From Archivesica marissinica (Eukaryota > Mollusca > Bivalvia > Venerida > Vesicomyidae), in contig CM026390.1 of the NCBI GenBank assembly GCA_014843695.1, forward strand, positions 16,957,682 through 17,021,681: 64,000 nt of DNA. Reading direction: 5' to 3'. A program made the position numbers and the translations under genes. The notes under the pieces are model-generated. The model worked only from the letters and a program-made list of their open reading frames with translations. It was not told the DNA's origin and ran no database searches. This document shows, in pieces, positions 11,579-22,602 of this stretch (within the stretch, counting starts at the first letter, position 1; each line of letters begins with the position of its first letter).

Positions 11579-11611
11579 TGCCTTTGACGCCTACATACCC
11601 TGGATATCAAA
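11579..11611 (+). CDS. Micro-exon, Pro/Tyr-rich (probably gene B, copy 1)
   Basis: A 33-nt candidate exon sits between a TTTTGATTGCAG acceptor and a GTAAGT donor. It is symmetric, phase 1-1, and reads PLTPTYPGYQ. The exon and about 100-200 bp of flanking intron recur at 16568-16609. Phase 1 at the 3' side fits the phase 1 entry of the six-Cys exon at 18113. It could be an exon of gene B or a leftover of another paralogue. There is no transcript evidence; the call rests on splice sites, phase and duplication. Confidence 0.5.
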
Positions 11612-11754
11612 GTAAGTGTATTATATGTTTAGCTATTAGTTTATTTGCAACACCGAGGTGTAACTTATATATATTTACATGGAGGCCATCCTGTCGAACT
11701 CAATCACACTCATTGCCATATCCGTCCGTCATATGTTAGCAAAGAAGAAGCATC

Positions 11755-14448
11755 ATGATATACAGACTCCGTACACTTCTGTACACTATGATACACATCC
11801 CCGTACACTTCCGTACAATATGATATACAGACTCCGTACACTTCTGTACACTATGATACACATCCCCATACACTTCCGTACACTATGATATACAGACTCC
11901 GTACACTTCTGTACACTTCTGTACACTATGATACACAGACTCCGTACACTTCCGTACACTATGATACACAGACTCCGTACACTTCCGTACACTATGATAT
12001 ACAGACTCCGTACACTTCTGTACACTATGATACAGAGACTCCGTACACTTCCGTACACTATGATACACAGACTACGTACACTTCCGTACACTATGATACA
12101 CAGACTCCGTACACTTCCGTACACTATGATATACAGACTCCGTACACTTCTGTACACTATGATACACAGACTCCGTACACTTCCGTACACTATGATACAC
12201 ATACTCCGTACACTTCCGTACACTAAGATATACAGACTCCGTACACTTCCGTACACTATGATACACATCCCCGTACACTTCCGTACACTATGATACACAT
12301 CCCCGTACACTTCCGTACACTATGATACACATCCCCGTACACTGCCGTACACTATGATACACAGACCCCGTACACTGCCGTACACGATGATACACAGGCT
12401 GCGTACACTGCCGTACACTATGATATAAAGGCTCCGTATGCTGTCATACATTATGACATACTCCGTACACGTCCGTACATTGTGATATACAGACTGTTTA
12501 CACTATGATATACCGACTCCATATACTGCCGTACAGTAATACATGTATATGCAGGCTCCGTACAATTCCGTACACTGTGATATACATACTCCCTATTCTT
12601 CTATACACTATGATATAAATACACAATTCCGTACACTAGGCTACACAGGCTGCGTACACACTGCCATACACTATGCTACACATACTCCGTACACTGTCGT
12701 ACACTATGGTATACAGGCCCCGTACACTGTCGTACACCATGATACACAGGCTCCGTACACTGCCGTACACTATGGTACACATGCCCCGCACACTACCGTA
12801 CACTATGATACACAGGCTCCGCACACTGTCCTACACAATGATACACAGGCTACGTACACTGACGTACACCATGATACACAGGCTCCGTACACTGTCCTAC
12901 ACACTGATACACAGGCTACGTACACTGACGTACACCATGATACACAGGCTCCGTACACTGTCCTACACAATGATACACAGGCTACGTACACTGACGTACA
13001 CCATGATACACAGGCTCCGTACACTGTCCTACACAATGATACACAGGCCCCGTACACTGACGTACACCATGATACACAGGCTCCGTACACTGCCGTACAC
13101 TATGGTACACAGGCTCCGTACACTGCCGTACACTATGATACACAGGCTCCGCACACTGTCCTACACAATGATACACAGGCTACGTACACTGACGTACACC
13201 ATGATACACAGGCTCCGTACACTGTCCTACACAATGATACACAGGCTACGTACACTGACGTACACCATGATACACAGGCTCCGCACACTGTCCTACACAA
13301 TGATACACAGGCTACGTACACTGACGTTACACCATGATACACAGGCTCCGCACACTGTCCTACACAATGATACACAGGCCCCGTACACTGACGTACACCA
13401 TGATACACAGGCTCCGTACACTGCCGTACACTATGGTACACATGCCAAGTACACTGCCGTACACTATGATACACAGCTCCGCACACTGTCCTACACAATG
13501 ATATACAGGCTACGTACACTGACGTACACCATGATACACAGGCTCCGTACACTGTCCTATACAATGATACACAGGCTACGTACACTGACGTACACCATGA
13601 TACACAGGCTCCGTACACTGCCGTACACTGCCGTACACTATGGTACACAGGCTCCGTACACTGCCGTACACTATGATACACAGGCTCCGCACACTGTCCT
13701 ACACAATGATATACAGGCTACGTACACTGACGTACACCATGATACACAGGCTCCGCACACTGTCCTAGACAATGATACACAGGCTACGTACACTGACGTA
13801 CACCATGATACACAGGCTCCGTACACTGTCCTACACAATGATGCATAGGCTACGTACACTGACGTACACCATGATACACAGGCTCCGCACACTGTCCTAC
13901 ACAATGATACACAGGCTACGTACACTGACGTACACCATGATACACAGGCTCCGTACACTGCCGTACACTATGATACACAGGCCCCGTACATAGCCGCACA
14001 CTATGATACACATGCTCCGTGCACTGCAGTACACTGTGATAAACAGGCTCCGTATACTACCGTACACACTGATACACAGGCTCCGTACACTGCAGTACAC
14101 TATGCTACACATGCCCCGCACACTACACTGCCGTACACTATGATACACAGGCCCCGTACACTACCATACACTATGATACACAGGCACCGTACACTGCCGT
14201 ACACAATGTTATACAGATTCCTTACACTGCAGTACATTATGATACACAGGCTACGTACTCTGCCGTACAATTCAGTATACTATGCGACACAGCCTCAGTA
14301 CACTATGCTACACAGGCTCCGTACACATGATATACAGTCTCCGTACAATTCAGTATACTATGCGACACAGCCTCAGTACACTATGCTACACAGGCTCCGT
14401 ACACATGATATACAGTCTCCGTACAATTCAGTACACTATGCTTATTAG
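11755..14448 (+). repeat. 33-bp minisatellite with 66-bp dimeric higher order
   Basis: The base unit is CCGTACACTATGATACACAG plus GCTCCGTACACTG, in diverged subtypes. From about 12820 to 13960 two subtypes alternate as 66-bp dimers (CTGTCCTACACAATG / CTGACGTACACCATG). Because 33 is a multiple of 3 several frames stay open, up to about 390 codons; I read none as a gene. Confidence 0.93.
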
Positions 14449-15069
14449 TAGATAGCAGTAATTAGCTGTTATATTATTTATGTAATAATTAAATAAGTAC
14501 ACTGCCTTCTACAATCGTTTTTGTTAAGTGTTATCCACACTAGTCTCTCAACTCATCAAGATGGGTCACCCGTTGCCCTGATCTTGCGGGCATTGCTGAG
14601 ACTGACATTGTGGATGGGCTTCTTATTTTAATCATATTTTATTGCTCGATTCATTTTACATATGTATACATGTGAATACAAAACATGATACATTAAATAA
14701 AGGCAAACGTGTCAGGCCACAAGTTCTAGCAACATTAGTTACGGCCCTTCCCGGCAAGATAGTAACTGAAAAGAATAGCGACCAGTGATTTCAAGCATAT
14801 ATAAATATAGAAACATAACGATTTTATTTTTACACAAAATCATTTTTTCTGAAAAAAAGTACATTTTGTATAGTTATGAAAAGAAGTTGTGAGAGAAAGA
14901 ATGAGAAAGTATGAGAAAGAAAGAGATGGGGGTCGAGATGGAGAGAGAACGAAAAGAGGGAGTATGCTAAATACAATGCCCAGCGCGCGAGTCCCGTTCA
15001 TTGCAGTCGTCAGCCATCTTGCGGCAGACATCCGTATAAGTTAAGTCTTAGTGAACAGCCCTCAGATAA
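14449..15069. other. No recognised gene
   Basis: AT-rich DNA with a purine-rich run (14870-14960, AGAAAGA/GAGAGA). No exon or repeat family was recognised. Confidence 0.4.
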
Positions 15070-15500
15070 GGAGATGGGCGTCGAGATCAACATGCCACTG
15101 CAGCTAGACGCATTAATATTAAAAGAGAAACTAGAGAACTACAAACAAACACAATCTTTCTCACATTTTGCACTCCTATTTATGTCCCAAATCCACAATC
15201 CCACAACTGTTTTAAATTTGGACACAACGAAACAAATTGCAAAACTGACAATGTGTGTCGCACTTGTGCTGGCAATGGTCACTCTCACAACGACGTTAAG
15301 TGTCGATATCCAGTATATGTGTGTGAATTGCAGTGAGCCACATTCAGCTAAGTCTCGCAACTGCAATACCTGGCAAATAGAGCATGAAATTCACCAAGTC
15401 AAATCAAACACAGAATATTGCATTCATAGAAGCTAGGAAACTAGTCAGTTCCAGATACAATACACCAGCAGCAACATATTCCTCTATCATACGCACAGTA
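15070..15500 (+). pseudogene. LINE ORF1 relic with zinc knuckles
   Basis: Allowing frameshifts, the plus strand reads FGHNETNCKTDNVCRTC, GNGHSHNDVKC and CVNCSEPHSAKSRNC. These are CCHC-type knuckles of a non-LTR retrotransposon gag-like ORF1. WQIEHEIHQVKS and RKLVSSRYNTPAATYSSI follow, which is typical of the region after the knuckles. A frameshift near 15320 and a stop in place of the residue before KLVSS disable it. A SINE tail fragment (15515-15566) follows directly. Confidence 0.72.
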
Positions 15501-15514
15501 ATCAACTTAATCTC

Positions 15515-15566
15515 TCCAGGAGGCGCCGCTCATATGGGCAACCGGTAGCCACGATAAATAAACGTA
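15515..15566 (+). repeat. SINE-3 tail fragment
   Basis: GGAGGCGCCGCTCATATGGG..ACCGGTAGCCACGATAAATAAACG is the 3' end of SINE-3. Confidence 0.75.
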
Positions 15567-15808
15567 AAACACACACATAATCAGTAATAAGCATAAGTTT
15601 GGAGTCTTAGGACTAACACTTGGGATGGGGAGCAGGCGACATACAATAGATACTAATAATAAGTTCGTGATATGCTGTGTCCTCCACAACAAGAACAATA
15701 ATTGAGAATGTCTTCATATGCTGTGCGTCTACTTTGTGTCCAGGCTATTACCATTACTATGTTGTCAACGAATTGTTTTCTCTTTTTTTCCGATTTTTAT
15801 TTCCTGAT

Positions 15809-16210
15809 CAATATACATAATAATTACACATATACATAATAATTACACATATACATAATAATTACACATATACATAATAATTACACATATACATAATAAT
15901 TACACATATACATAATAATTACACATATACATAATAATTACACATATACATAATAATTACACATATACATCATAATTACACATATACATCATAATTACAC
16001 ATATACATAATAATTACACATATACATCATAATTACACATATACATCATAATTACACATATACATCATAATTACACATATACATCATAATTACACATATA
16101 CATCATAATTACACATATACATCATAATTACACATCAACATAATAATTACACATATACATCATAATTACACATATACATAATAATTACACATATACATAA
16201 TAATTACACA
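15809..16210 (+). repeat. 19-bp AT-rich minisatellite
   Basis: About 21 units of ACACATATACATAATAATT. The first half has ATAATAATT and the later part mostly ATCATAATT. The array is strongly unwinding-prone. Confidence 0.93.
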
Positions 16211-16567
16211 CGCTGTAGACTTTCCAAGCATGTACATGTATTGAAAACAAAGAACGTGTGCTTCGAACTTACAGCAGCGAGGGACAAGTGATTATAAAGT
16301 CAAAGACCTCAAAGTGGCCACACGAAACGATTTTAACTATAATATATCGTCAGAAATAACACTGTGCGCTATTGGGTTGCTAGATTAAAAGCCAATCAGA
16401 TCTGAAGATTCAACATACGTACGATGTGTCTCAGCTATGACAGCTTTTTATAGCTGAACCACGAGTTCTTTATTTTGAAATACATGTACATATTATGACG
16501 ACATACTGTAAGAAACTTACACACATATTCAGTACCATTTTGAAAATGACCTCTATTTTGATTTCAG

Positions 16568-16609
16568 TGTCTTTGAAGCCTACATACCCTAAATATCCTA
16601 AATTTAAAA
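16568..16609 (+). CDS. Micro-exon, Pro/Lys/Tyr-rich (probably gene B, copy 2)
   Basis: A 42-nt candidate exon lies between TTTTGATTTCAG and GTAAGT, phase 1-1, and reads SLKPTYPKYPKFK. It is paralogous to the 33-nt exon at 11579, with an insertion of three codons. The flanking intron is also similar (GAAAATGA..TCT.TTTTGATT upstream; GTAAGTGT..TATAT.TTTAGCT downstream). Joined to the next exon, the split codon gives Arg before FCYDHVGRP. A 5'-truncated SINE sits 60 bp downstream in this copy but not in copy 1. Confidence 0.52.
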
Positions 16610-16681
16610 GTAAGTGTTATTTATATATTTTTAGCTTTTGGTTATTATTTATAATCATTTGCAATACCGAGAGGTCATTTA

Positions 16682-16879
16682 TGGTGCGAAAGGTCCGGAG
16701 TTCGAACCCCGCTGGAGCCGTTACGATTGTGCCCTTAGGCAAGGCATTTAAATTCCACATTGCCTCTTCTCTCTCCTTCATGGCGATGGATTTACATCAG
16801 GAATGAGGTCTCGAGAATGATTCATATAAGTTGAAAGAACTTGCTTCGCAATCGAGCTAAAATAAATTTGTATAAACTA
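16682..16879 (+). repeat. SINE-1 copy, 5'-truncated, with target-site duplication
   Basis: Flanked by GAGGTCATTTA (16671-16681) and GAGGCCATTTA (16880-16890), an 11-bp duplication with one change. It lies in the intron after the second micro-exon. Confidence 0.83.
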
Positions 16880-17158
16880 GAGGCCATTTATATACATGTA
16901 AATGAGGACCATTCCTGTAGAAATGAATTACACACACGGACACGTCAGTCCTCCGTATCCACATGTATTGGTTAGTAATTAAAATACACTGCCTGGAAAA
17001 CTGGTACATACGTGATATATGGTAATGCACGGACGTGTATTCTAGGTGTTCCGTGCAATTCCATAAACAATGCAGGTTCTATATCCCCACACCCCCATTC
17101 TAGTGAACCCATTCCCTCTCTCCTGCATTAAGTCTGCCATTCCGTTTTGATACAGCTG

Positions 17159-17353
17159 TATATACTAGAGGACATAGAAAATGCACACATACAAAGTATT
17201 AAACAGTTTGGAATAGTTTTAGTTGTTTTGTTTGTGTTTAGTAATAAAGATATAATTTGATAAAACGCCTATTTTTACATAAAAACATATTCAATGGCGT
17301 TGTAAAAATAATAATAATGATTGATGTGCGTTTTCTATGTCCTCTAGTATATA
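17159..17353. mobile_element. MITE with about 30-bp terminal inverted repeats
   Basis: The ends TATATACTAGAGGACATAGA... and ...TCTATGTCCTCTAGTATATA are near-perfect inverted repeats. The 195-bp AT-rich interior has no open frame. Flanking TA is compatible with a Tc1/mariner-type element. Confidence 0.8.
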
Positions 17354-17505
17354 TAATTTTAAACGCCCCCCCCCCCCCTCTCCATAATTTGGTGTATTGA
17401 TTACAGATAACGTCATAGTCTGTAGCTTAGTTTTCCACATAGTTTTTTAGAGTTGGTTGCGCTTAATGGAATGGTCTGTTTTTATAACCCTCGTGTTCCA
17501 TAATA

Positions 17506-17957
17506 AGACATTACGACGTTGTTTTGGTTATAGTATCCACGCTATGACATTGCGACGTTGTTTTGGTTATATTATCCACGCTATGACATTGCGACGTTGT
17601 TTTGGTTATAGTATCCACGCTATGACATTGCGACGTTGTTTTGGTTATATTATCCACGCTATGACATTGCGACGTTGTTTTGGATATATTATACACGCTA
17701 TGACATTGCGACGTTGTTCTGGTTATATTATCCACGCTATGACATTGCGACGTTGTTTTGGTTATATTATCCACGCTATGACATTGCGACGTTGTTTTGG
17801 ATATATTATACACGCTATGACATTGAGACGTTGTGTTGGTTATATTATACACGCTATGACATTGAGACGTTGTGTTGGTTATATTATACACGCTATGACA
17901 TTGCGACGTTGTTTTGGTTATATTATCCACGCTATGACATTGCGACGTTGTTTTGTG
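17506..17957 (+). repeat. 39-bp minisatellite
   Basis: About 11.5 units (ATTGCGACGTTGTTTTGGTT core). 39 is a multiple of 3, so frames stay open on both strands. The array ends 155 bp before the gene B six-Cys exon, inside its intron. Confidence 0.93.
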
Positions 17958-17970
17958 TGCTCGTTTGATT

Positions 17971-18048
17971 TAGTTTATACAGATTTATTTTAGTTCGATT
18001 GCGAAACAAGTTCTTATAACTTATATTAATCACTCTTTAGAGACATAT
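17971..18048 (-). repeat. SINE-1 tail fragment (-)
   Basis: Reversed tail (TTTATACAGATTTATTTTAG, TTGCGAAACAAGTTCTTATA) in the intron before the gene B exon. Confidence 0.7.
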
Positions 18049-18112
18049 GGTCTTTATTCAGAGGAGAAATTTAACACAGATATGACTTCAAATATTTGTC
18101 TGTTATTTCTAG

Positions 18113-18204
18113 GATTCTGCTACGACCATGTGGGTCGTCCCGTATTACCGGGTCAAAGTTTCTACGATGGCTGTAACACGTGTACTTGTGGACATTTCGG
18201 CAGG
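18113..18204 (+). CDS. Gene B, exon with first half of six-Cys pacifastin/VWC-like domain
   Basis: The acceptor TGTTATTTCTAG ends at 18112 and the donor GTAAAT starts at 18205. Entry is phase 1 and exit phase 0, as in gene A. The 30 complete codons include FCYDHVGRPVLPG, SFYDGCNTCTC and GHFGR. Joined to 19574 the domain is C-x17-C-N-x-C-x-C-x3-G-x4-C-T-x3-C, the same spacing as gene A. The two genes share G-R-x-V-x-PG and F-[FY]-DGCN. A secreted location is inferred from the cysteine pattern; the signal-peptide exon was not found. Confidence 0.74.
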
Positions 18205-18401
18205 GTAAATAAAGAATAATGACACACATTCATGTAGTTCTAGAATACTAAAATTATGCATAAGACAAGGAATTTGACAAACCGTTTCTAGCATCAATTG
18301 TATTTGAAGTCGCACCGACAGCTTATGTCATATGGCGACATATTCAGCTATTATTTGTGAGAGAAGACTGCGCCTAGCAGTATTGCAGCACGTACCTGTG
18401 T

Positions 18402-18620
18402 GGCGTCCGTGGTCCAGTGGTAGAGCGTCGGATTTGGAATCGAACGGTCCCGGGTTCGATACTCGGTCAGGCCACGTATGTAGTGTCATTGAGCAAGGCA
18501 CCTCACACACATTGCTTAGTACTGGTTAATCGCTTAGGTCGGCTAAGCCTGCCCAGGAAAACATGTCTAAGTCCCCGCGAGAGGTTTGACATCAAAGGAA
18601 CATACATACACCTGGCACCT
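18402..18620 (+). repeat. SINE-4 full copy (tRNA-derived)
   Basis: The tRNA-like head GTCCGTGGTCCAGTGGTAGA ... GGTCCCGGGTTCGATAC has A and B boxes. The body has CATTGAGCAAGGCACCTCAC and GGCTAAGCCTGCCCAGG. It lies in the gene B intron between the two halves of the six-Cys domain. The copy at 25288 is its closest relative. Confidence 0.85.
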
Positions 18621-18631
18621 GGTTAGAACAA

Positions 18632-18722
18632 GCGACCTTCCACCAGCTGGGATTCGAACCTACATCGATCAGGGATAGTGATTTGAAGTCAACGACTTTA
18701 ACCATTCGGCCACGGAGACCAC
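18632..18722 (-). repeat. tRNA-like SINE head (-), SINE-5 type
   Basis: On the minus strand it reads GGTCTCCGTGGCCGAATGGT...CCCAGCTGG. The SERINE/LEUCINE-like long variable region and lack of a clean acceptor stem argue for a SINE head rather than a tRNA gene. Confidence 0.55.
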
Positions 18723-19135
18723 CTAGATTTTATGAAATTACATATATGAGGTTGATGCTAAAAATAGTTTTTTTTACAGTATTCTGTCCGATTAGAAGTA
18801 GCCATCATGAATTTTCTAATTATATTACAAATATATACCATAAGAAATCGAATCACGATACGTGTACTTTCTTTACATGTCTTCAATCTGAAGACTAACA
18901 TTTATTTGCTTTTTGGAGTTTGTTAAATACAAGCTAAATGAAATAAAATAGTACCTATATTTGGAACTCATTTTCTTGTGTACGTACTCATTGTTGTTTG
19001 TTGTTAGGTAAATGAATATATAGTGGGACCTTAGTTTAAATGCCGTAGTGCATGTGACAAAGAAAATGTGTGACTCGTTTTCACTTCGTATGGACTTTTA
19101 CTAAACTCTTCCAGAACAAGATGTTAAGCTCGTCA

Positions 19136-19466
19136 GAGGGTGATCGAACCTGCGATCCCTGGATTACCAGTCCAGAGTGTTACCACTGGACTACAGATCC
19201 GTCTGTTTATGATATATGCAACTGAATCTAACAATTTTATAGAACGGATACGTTGTCCAGTGGTTATCACGGCTGACCCTAATTCAGATGGTACTTTAAA
19301 CCGAGGTCTCGTGTCGGTTCTTTACACCGTGCACGTAAACGAACCAGAGGAGACTCTGGAATGAGTCTCTGTCTGTATCATTGTACTATCCTCCAAATGA
19401 CCAATCTTTTCAGGAGGCGTCGCTCATATGGGCAACCAGTAGCGACGATAAATAAGCGTAAAACAC
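19136..19466. repeat. SINE-3: inverted head next to a plus-strand copy
   Basis: 19136-19205 is a minus-strand tRNA-like head (CTGGATTACCAGTCCAG, GACTACAGATCCGTCT). 19243-19466 is a plus-strand copy with a diverged head and a good tail. The pair is head to head in the last gene B intron. Confidence 0.75.
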
Positions 19467-19573
19467 GCACACATTTAATTGTAGGTGTTATTAAGATGGT
19501 GTCACATGTGGTAACGTAGCGTTTTTATTATATATTAGTGTATATATATACTAGTTTGAAATTTGATTTCCAG

Positions 19574-20194
19574 CCAACTGTCTGCACGTTGAGATTTTGT
19601 GGAGACATAAAACCGATCCGTCCAGTGAAACCAGTCTTCCCGATCCGTCCAGTGAAACCAGTATACCCGATCCACCCAGTGAAACCATTCTTCCCGATCC
19701 GTCCAGTGAAACCAGTCTACCCGAACCGCCCAGTGAAACCAATCTTCCCGATCCGCCAGAGGAAACCAGTATTCCCGAACCGCCAGAGGAAACCAGTAGT
19801 CCCGATCCGCCAGAGGAAACCAGTATTCCCGATCCGCCAGAGGAAACCAGTATTCCCGATCCGCCAGAGGAAACCAGTATTCCCGAACCGCCAGAGGAAA
19901 CCAGTATTCCCGATCCGCCAGAGGAAACCAGTATTCCCGAACCGCCAGAGGAAACCAGTATTCCCGATCCGCCAGAGGAAACCAGTATTCCCGAACCGCC
20001 AGAGGAAACCAGTATTCCCGAACCGCCAGAGGAAACCAGTAGTCCCGATCCGCCAGAGGAAACCAGTATTCCCGAACCGCCAGAGGAAACCAGTATTCCC
20101 GAACCGCCAGAGGAAACCAGTATTCCCGATCCACCAGAGGAAACCAGTATTCCCGATCCGCCAGAGGAAAACAGTATTCCCTGTCGCATATTAA
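19574..20194 (+). CDS. Gene B, last exon: end of six-Cys domain and nonapeptide-repeat basic proline-rich tail
   Basis: The acceptor TTGATTTCCAG ends at 19573; the exon is in phase 0 and has 206 codons before TAA at 20192-20194. It starts PTVCTLRFCGD, completing the six-cysteine domain. About 20 repeats of nine residues follow. Early copies read RPVKPVFPI or RPVKPVYPI and later copies RQRKPVFP[IN]. The tail is strongly cationic and rich in Pro, Val and Phe, with no cysteine or acidic residue. The 27-bp unit leaves several frames open on both strands, for example one reading ETSIPDPPE. The chosen frame is fixed by the splice site, by CTLRFC and by phase agreement with 18113-18204. Its role is unknown; a structural or adhesive extracellular matrix protein, or a cationic defence protein, is possible. 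A MITE starting at 20434 provides the first AATAAA. Confidence 0.75.
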   Translation, partial: PTVCTLRFCGDIKPIRPVKPVFPIRPVKPVYPIHPVKPFFPIRPVKPVYPNRPVKPIFPIRQRKPVFPNRQRKPVVPIRQRKPVFPIRQRKPVFPIRQRKPVFPNRQRKPVFPIRQRKPVFPNRQRKPVFPIRQRKPVFPNRQRKPVFPNRQRKPVVPIRQRKPVFPNRQRKPVFPNRQRKPVFPIHQRKPVFPIRQRKTVFPVAY

Positions 20195-20433
20195 ATAATT
20201 TCGGAAGACGAAATCGGAGTTTAGTTCAGTTCAATATTCATTTAGCAAATGTACACCTGAAGTCAACGTATACAAAAAAGGACGCTATCGACTTACCAAC
20301 GCGACGCCTCTCCCGCCTTGTGCATAGTGGAACACTATATTGTGGCTTAGCTCAGAACAATGAACTAACACGATGCTGTAAATATATGCGAACGTTTAGT
20401 AACATCAAGTCCAAACATGTGCCACTACTGTTT

Positions 20434-20959
20434 AAAGCAGCATTACATAGTATGAAATAAAATATATTTGAAAAATTCAATTTTTACGTATGGGTAGTAA
20501 TGCTGCTACACATTCTAACATTATACTTTGTATGCTTATGTTCATTTGGTAAACAGTGTTTTTTTGCGATAAAACAAACTCGAAACCGAAAGTAGGACTT
20601 TCCGAGTCGATCGGTCACGCACTTGTTTACAACCGGAACGCATTGCCCGTACTTGATATGTTGATTCATATCTCTGTTAGCTAAGTCTTTTAGGGAGATT
20701 TCTACATCCCCGAATGGGGTTCGATAGATAGTCTTTCATGTTCAAAATATATACATTGTTTTCTACATCATCAGTTGTTTCACGCATGCGCGCTGTGCGT
20801 GTTTCATTTCGTGTGTTGATAAACAAATTCGCGTATACGAAGGTTTAAATTTATTGGAATTTTATCGTTCCTGAGCGACTATTTCGATTTTTGTAAACAC
20901 ACACACATTAGTATTTATATCTTACCCAAAACATCCTTTATTACGATGTAATTCCGCTT
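20434..20959. mobile_element. TTAA-type MITE, family M3, copy 1
   Basis: The left end TTAAAGCAGCATTACAT and right end CGATGTAATTCCGCTTTAA are inverted repeats abutting TTAA, as in piggyBac-type insertions. Related to 21121-21633. No transposase frame is present. Confidence 0.7.
20456..20461 (+). promoter_or_regulatory. Candidate poly(A) signal of gene B
   Basis: This AATAAA lies 262 bp after the gene B stop and inside the left part of a TTAA-type MITE. It is the first canonical hexamer downstream that I can see, so the element may define the transcript end. This is inference from position only. Confidence 0.4.
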
Positions 20960-21120
20960 TAAGTATTATAAGCTTTAAGCTTGTTTTTCGGCCCATATCT
21001 GTTTCGATGTATAAGAAGTGTGTGTATATATGTATTGGATGCGAATAAAAAATGTTTAAACTAATGAAATAACAACAGTTATTTATTCAATATATGTGAC
21101 AATTGAACATTCATCAGTTT

Positions 21121-21633
21121 AAAGCGACATTACATCGCACAAAGCAAATAAAATGCATTTTGTTCACGTATAATTTCATTGCTACAACAAATTCTGCTCA
21201 ATACATTCGAACAGTAACATTGAATCAATAAACAGTGTTCTACAAACTTCAAAAGTGAAAGTAGGATTTCTTATAACGTTATCCACGCTCCTGAATTGAC
21301 GTTTCTTTGTCATTGGAGTCAATGCTAAATGCGAGATACGTTCCGTTAGAGATAATTTAACTAAGATTAGTCTACAGATAAATATGCATAGGCACACATG
21401 TGAGATATAACGGTAAATATGTAGCATAACTCGTGTTATTCCGGGATACACACGCATTGTATTACGCATGAATGTCGACCATATTTACATTTTTTTGTTA
21501 TGTCAACAAACCGCGTATACGACGTTTGTTTATTTGTTGAAATACAAATATTTGGAAAAACATTATACCATATATTAGGAAATTACATTCTGCAGACATT
21601 TGCGTTTTCACCGATGTAGTGTAGCTTTAATTA
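21121..21633. mobile_element. TTAA-type MITE, family M3, copy 2
   Basis: The ends TTAAAGCGACATTACATCG and CGATGTAGTGTAGCTTTAA match copy 1. Inner blocks are shared (AAACAGTGTT..., GTAGGA.TT, CGCGTATACGA). The open frame on its minus strand is not judged real. Confidence 0.7.
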
Positions 21634-22602
21634 AATAAGTAATGTATTATATGTATTTATTAGTTTGTGCAATAAATGTGTTACACCGATACAAGATGTT
21701 CTTCATTTCCCAGAGAGTCTGCTATAACAAGGTACACTACTATTATTTGAAAAATGTGCCACGGTACAATATCATCATAAGGTTGTAAAACAACAAATAA
21801 ATTGCCTATTAAATACATAGTAAAAAGTAAAAACATACAATATGTTCATTTATATGTCCAATCTTTCATTTCTTCTGATACCACATCCACTGTGAAAAGG
21901 TATTCAAATCAACCTGGAAAATAGCAAGACTATTCAAAACGTAATGGTTCACATAGCCAGTGCTGACCTGTGAATAACGTCACCGTGCTTACACACTGTA
22001 TTCCTCCGCCAAATAATACAGTATACCAACCTTCAGCTTGCAATGGCCTGAATTCTTATACCACATTTTTTCTACACATCAACTAGTCTGAAGTCTTCTC
22101 AAGTCACATAATTTCTCAGAAAACACAAGCACTATTCACTGCCTGCCATGAAAATGCATTTTTACCAAAAAGAAAAATGAACTATATATTAGTTATTGGG
22201 TCTACATTCGGGTGCTCGTCTGCCTATTTGTATTTATAACCATAACGGAATGCCACTTCTAGTGTTGGAGAGAGCAGGGAGACAACCCAAAATACCAAAC
22301 AATTATACTGTAATTATAAGGATGCAGTTGTCAGCCTTGCATCATAAAGTAGTATTGATACAGACAGACGGAAGAACTAGACTACAGATCACAGAACATG
22401 TTGTACAACATTATTTCTTTATATATACACGATTGCGTACAGTGTGGTAGATGCATAGAGCAACTAACGATGTGCTATCCCTTCATTCGATATGGGTACA
22501 CCCCTCCCTCTGGAGAATGGATGTACACTACCAGTATGCTGTGGTTGAGAAGGCCACCCACATTTACTGGATAGATACCAGTCCACACCTAAACATGATT
22601 TC
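21634..22602. other. No recognised gene
   Basis: AT-rich DNA with short frames. An 84-codon frame (22196-22450) and a 96-codon frame running into SINE-2 have no recognisable motif or splice context. Confidence 0.4.

Noticed and set aside
12543..13958. Open frames of 264 and 391 codons (and antisense ones) in the 33-bp array
   Set aside because: Unit length is a multiple of 3 and lacks stops; overlapping frames on both strands show the same effect.
19551..20189. Antisense GGSGILVSS frame and plus-strand ETSIPDPPE frame over gene B
   Set aside because: Only the KPVFP frame continues the CTLRFC half-motif after a real acceptor with matching phase.
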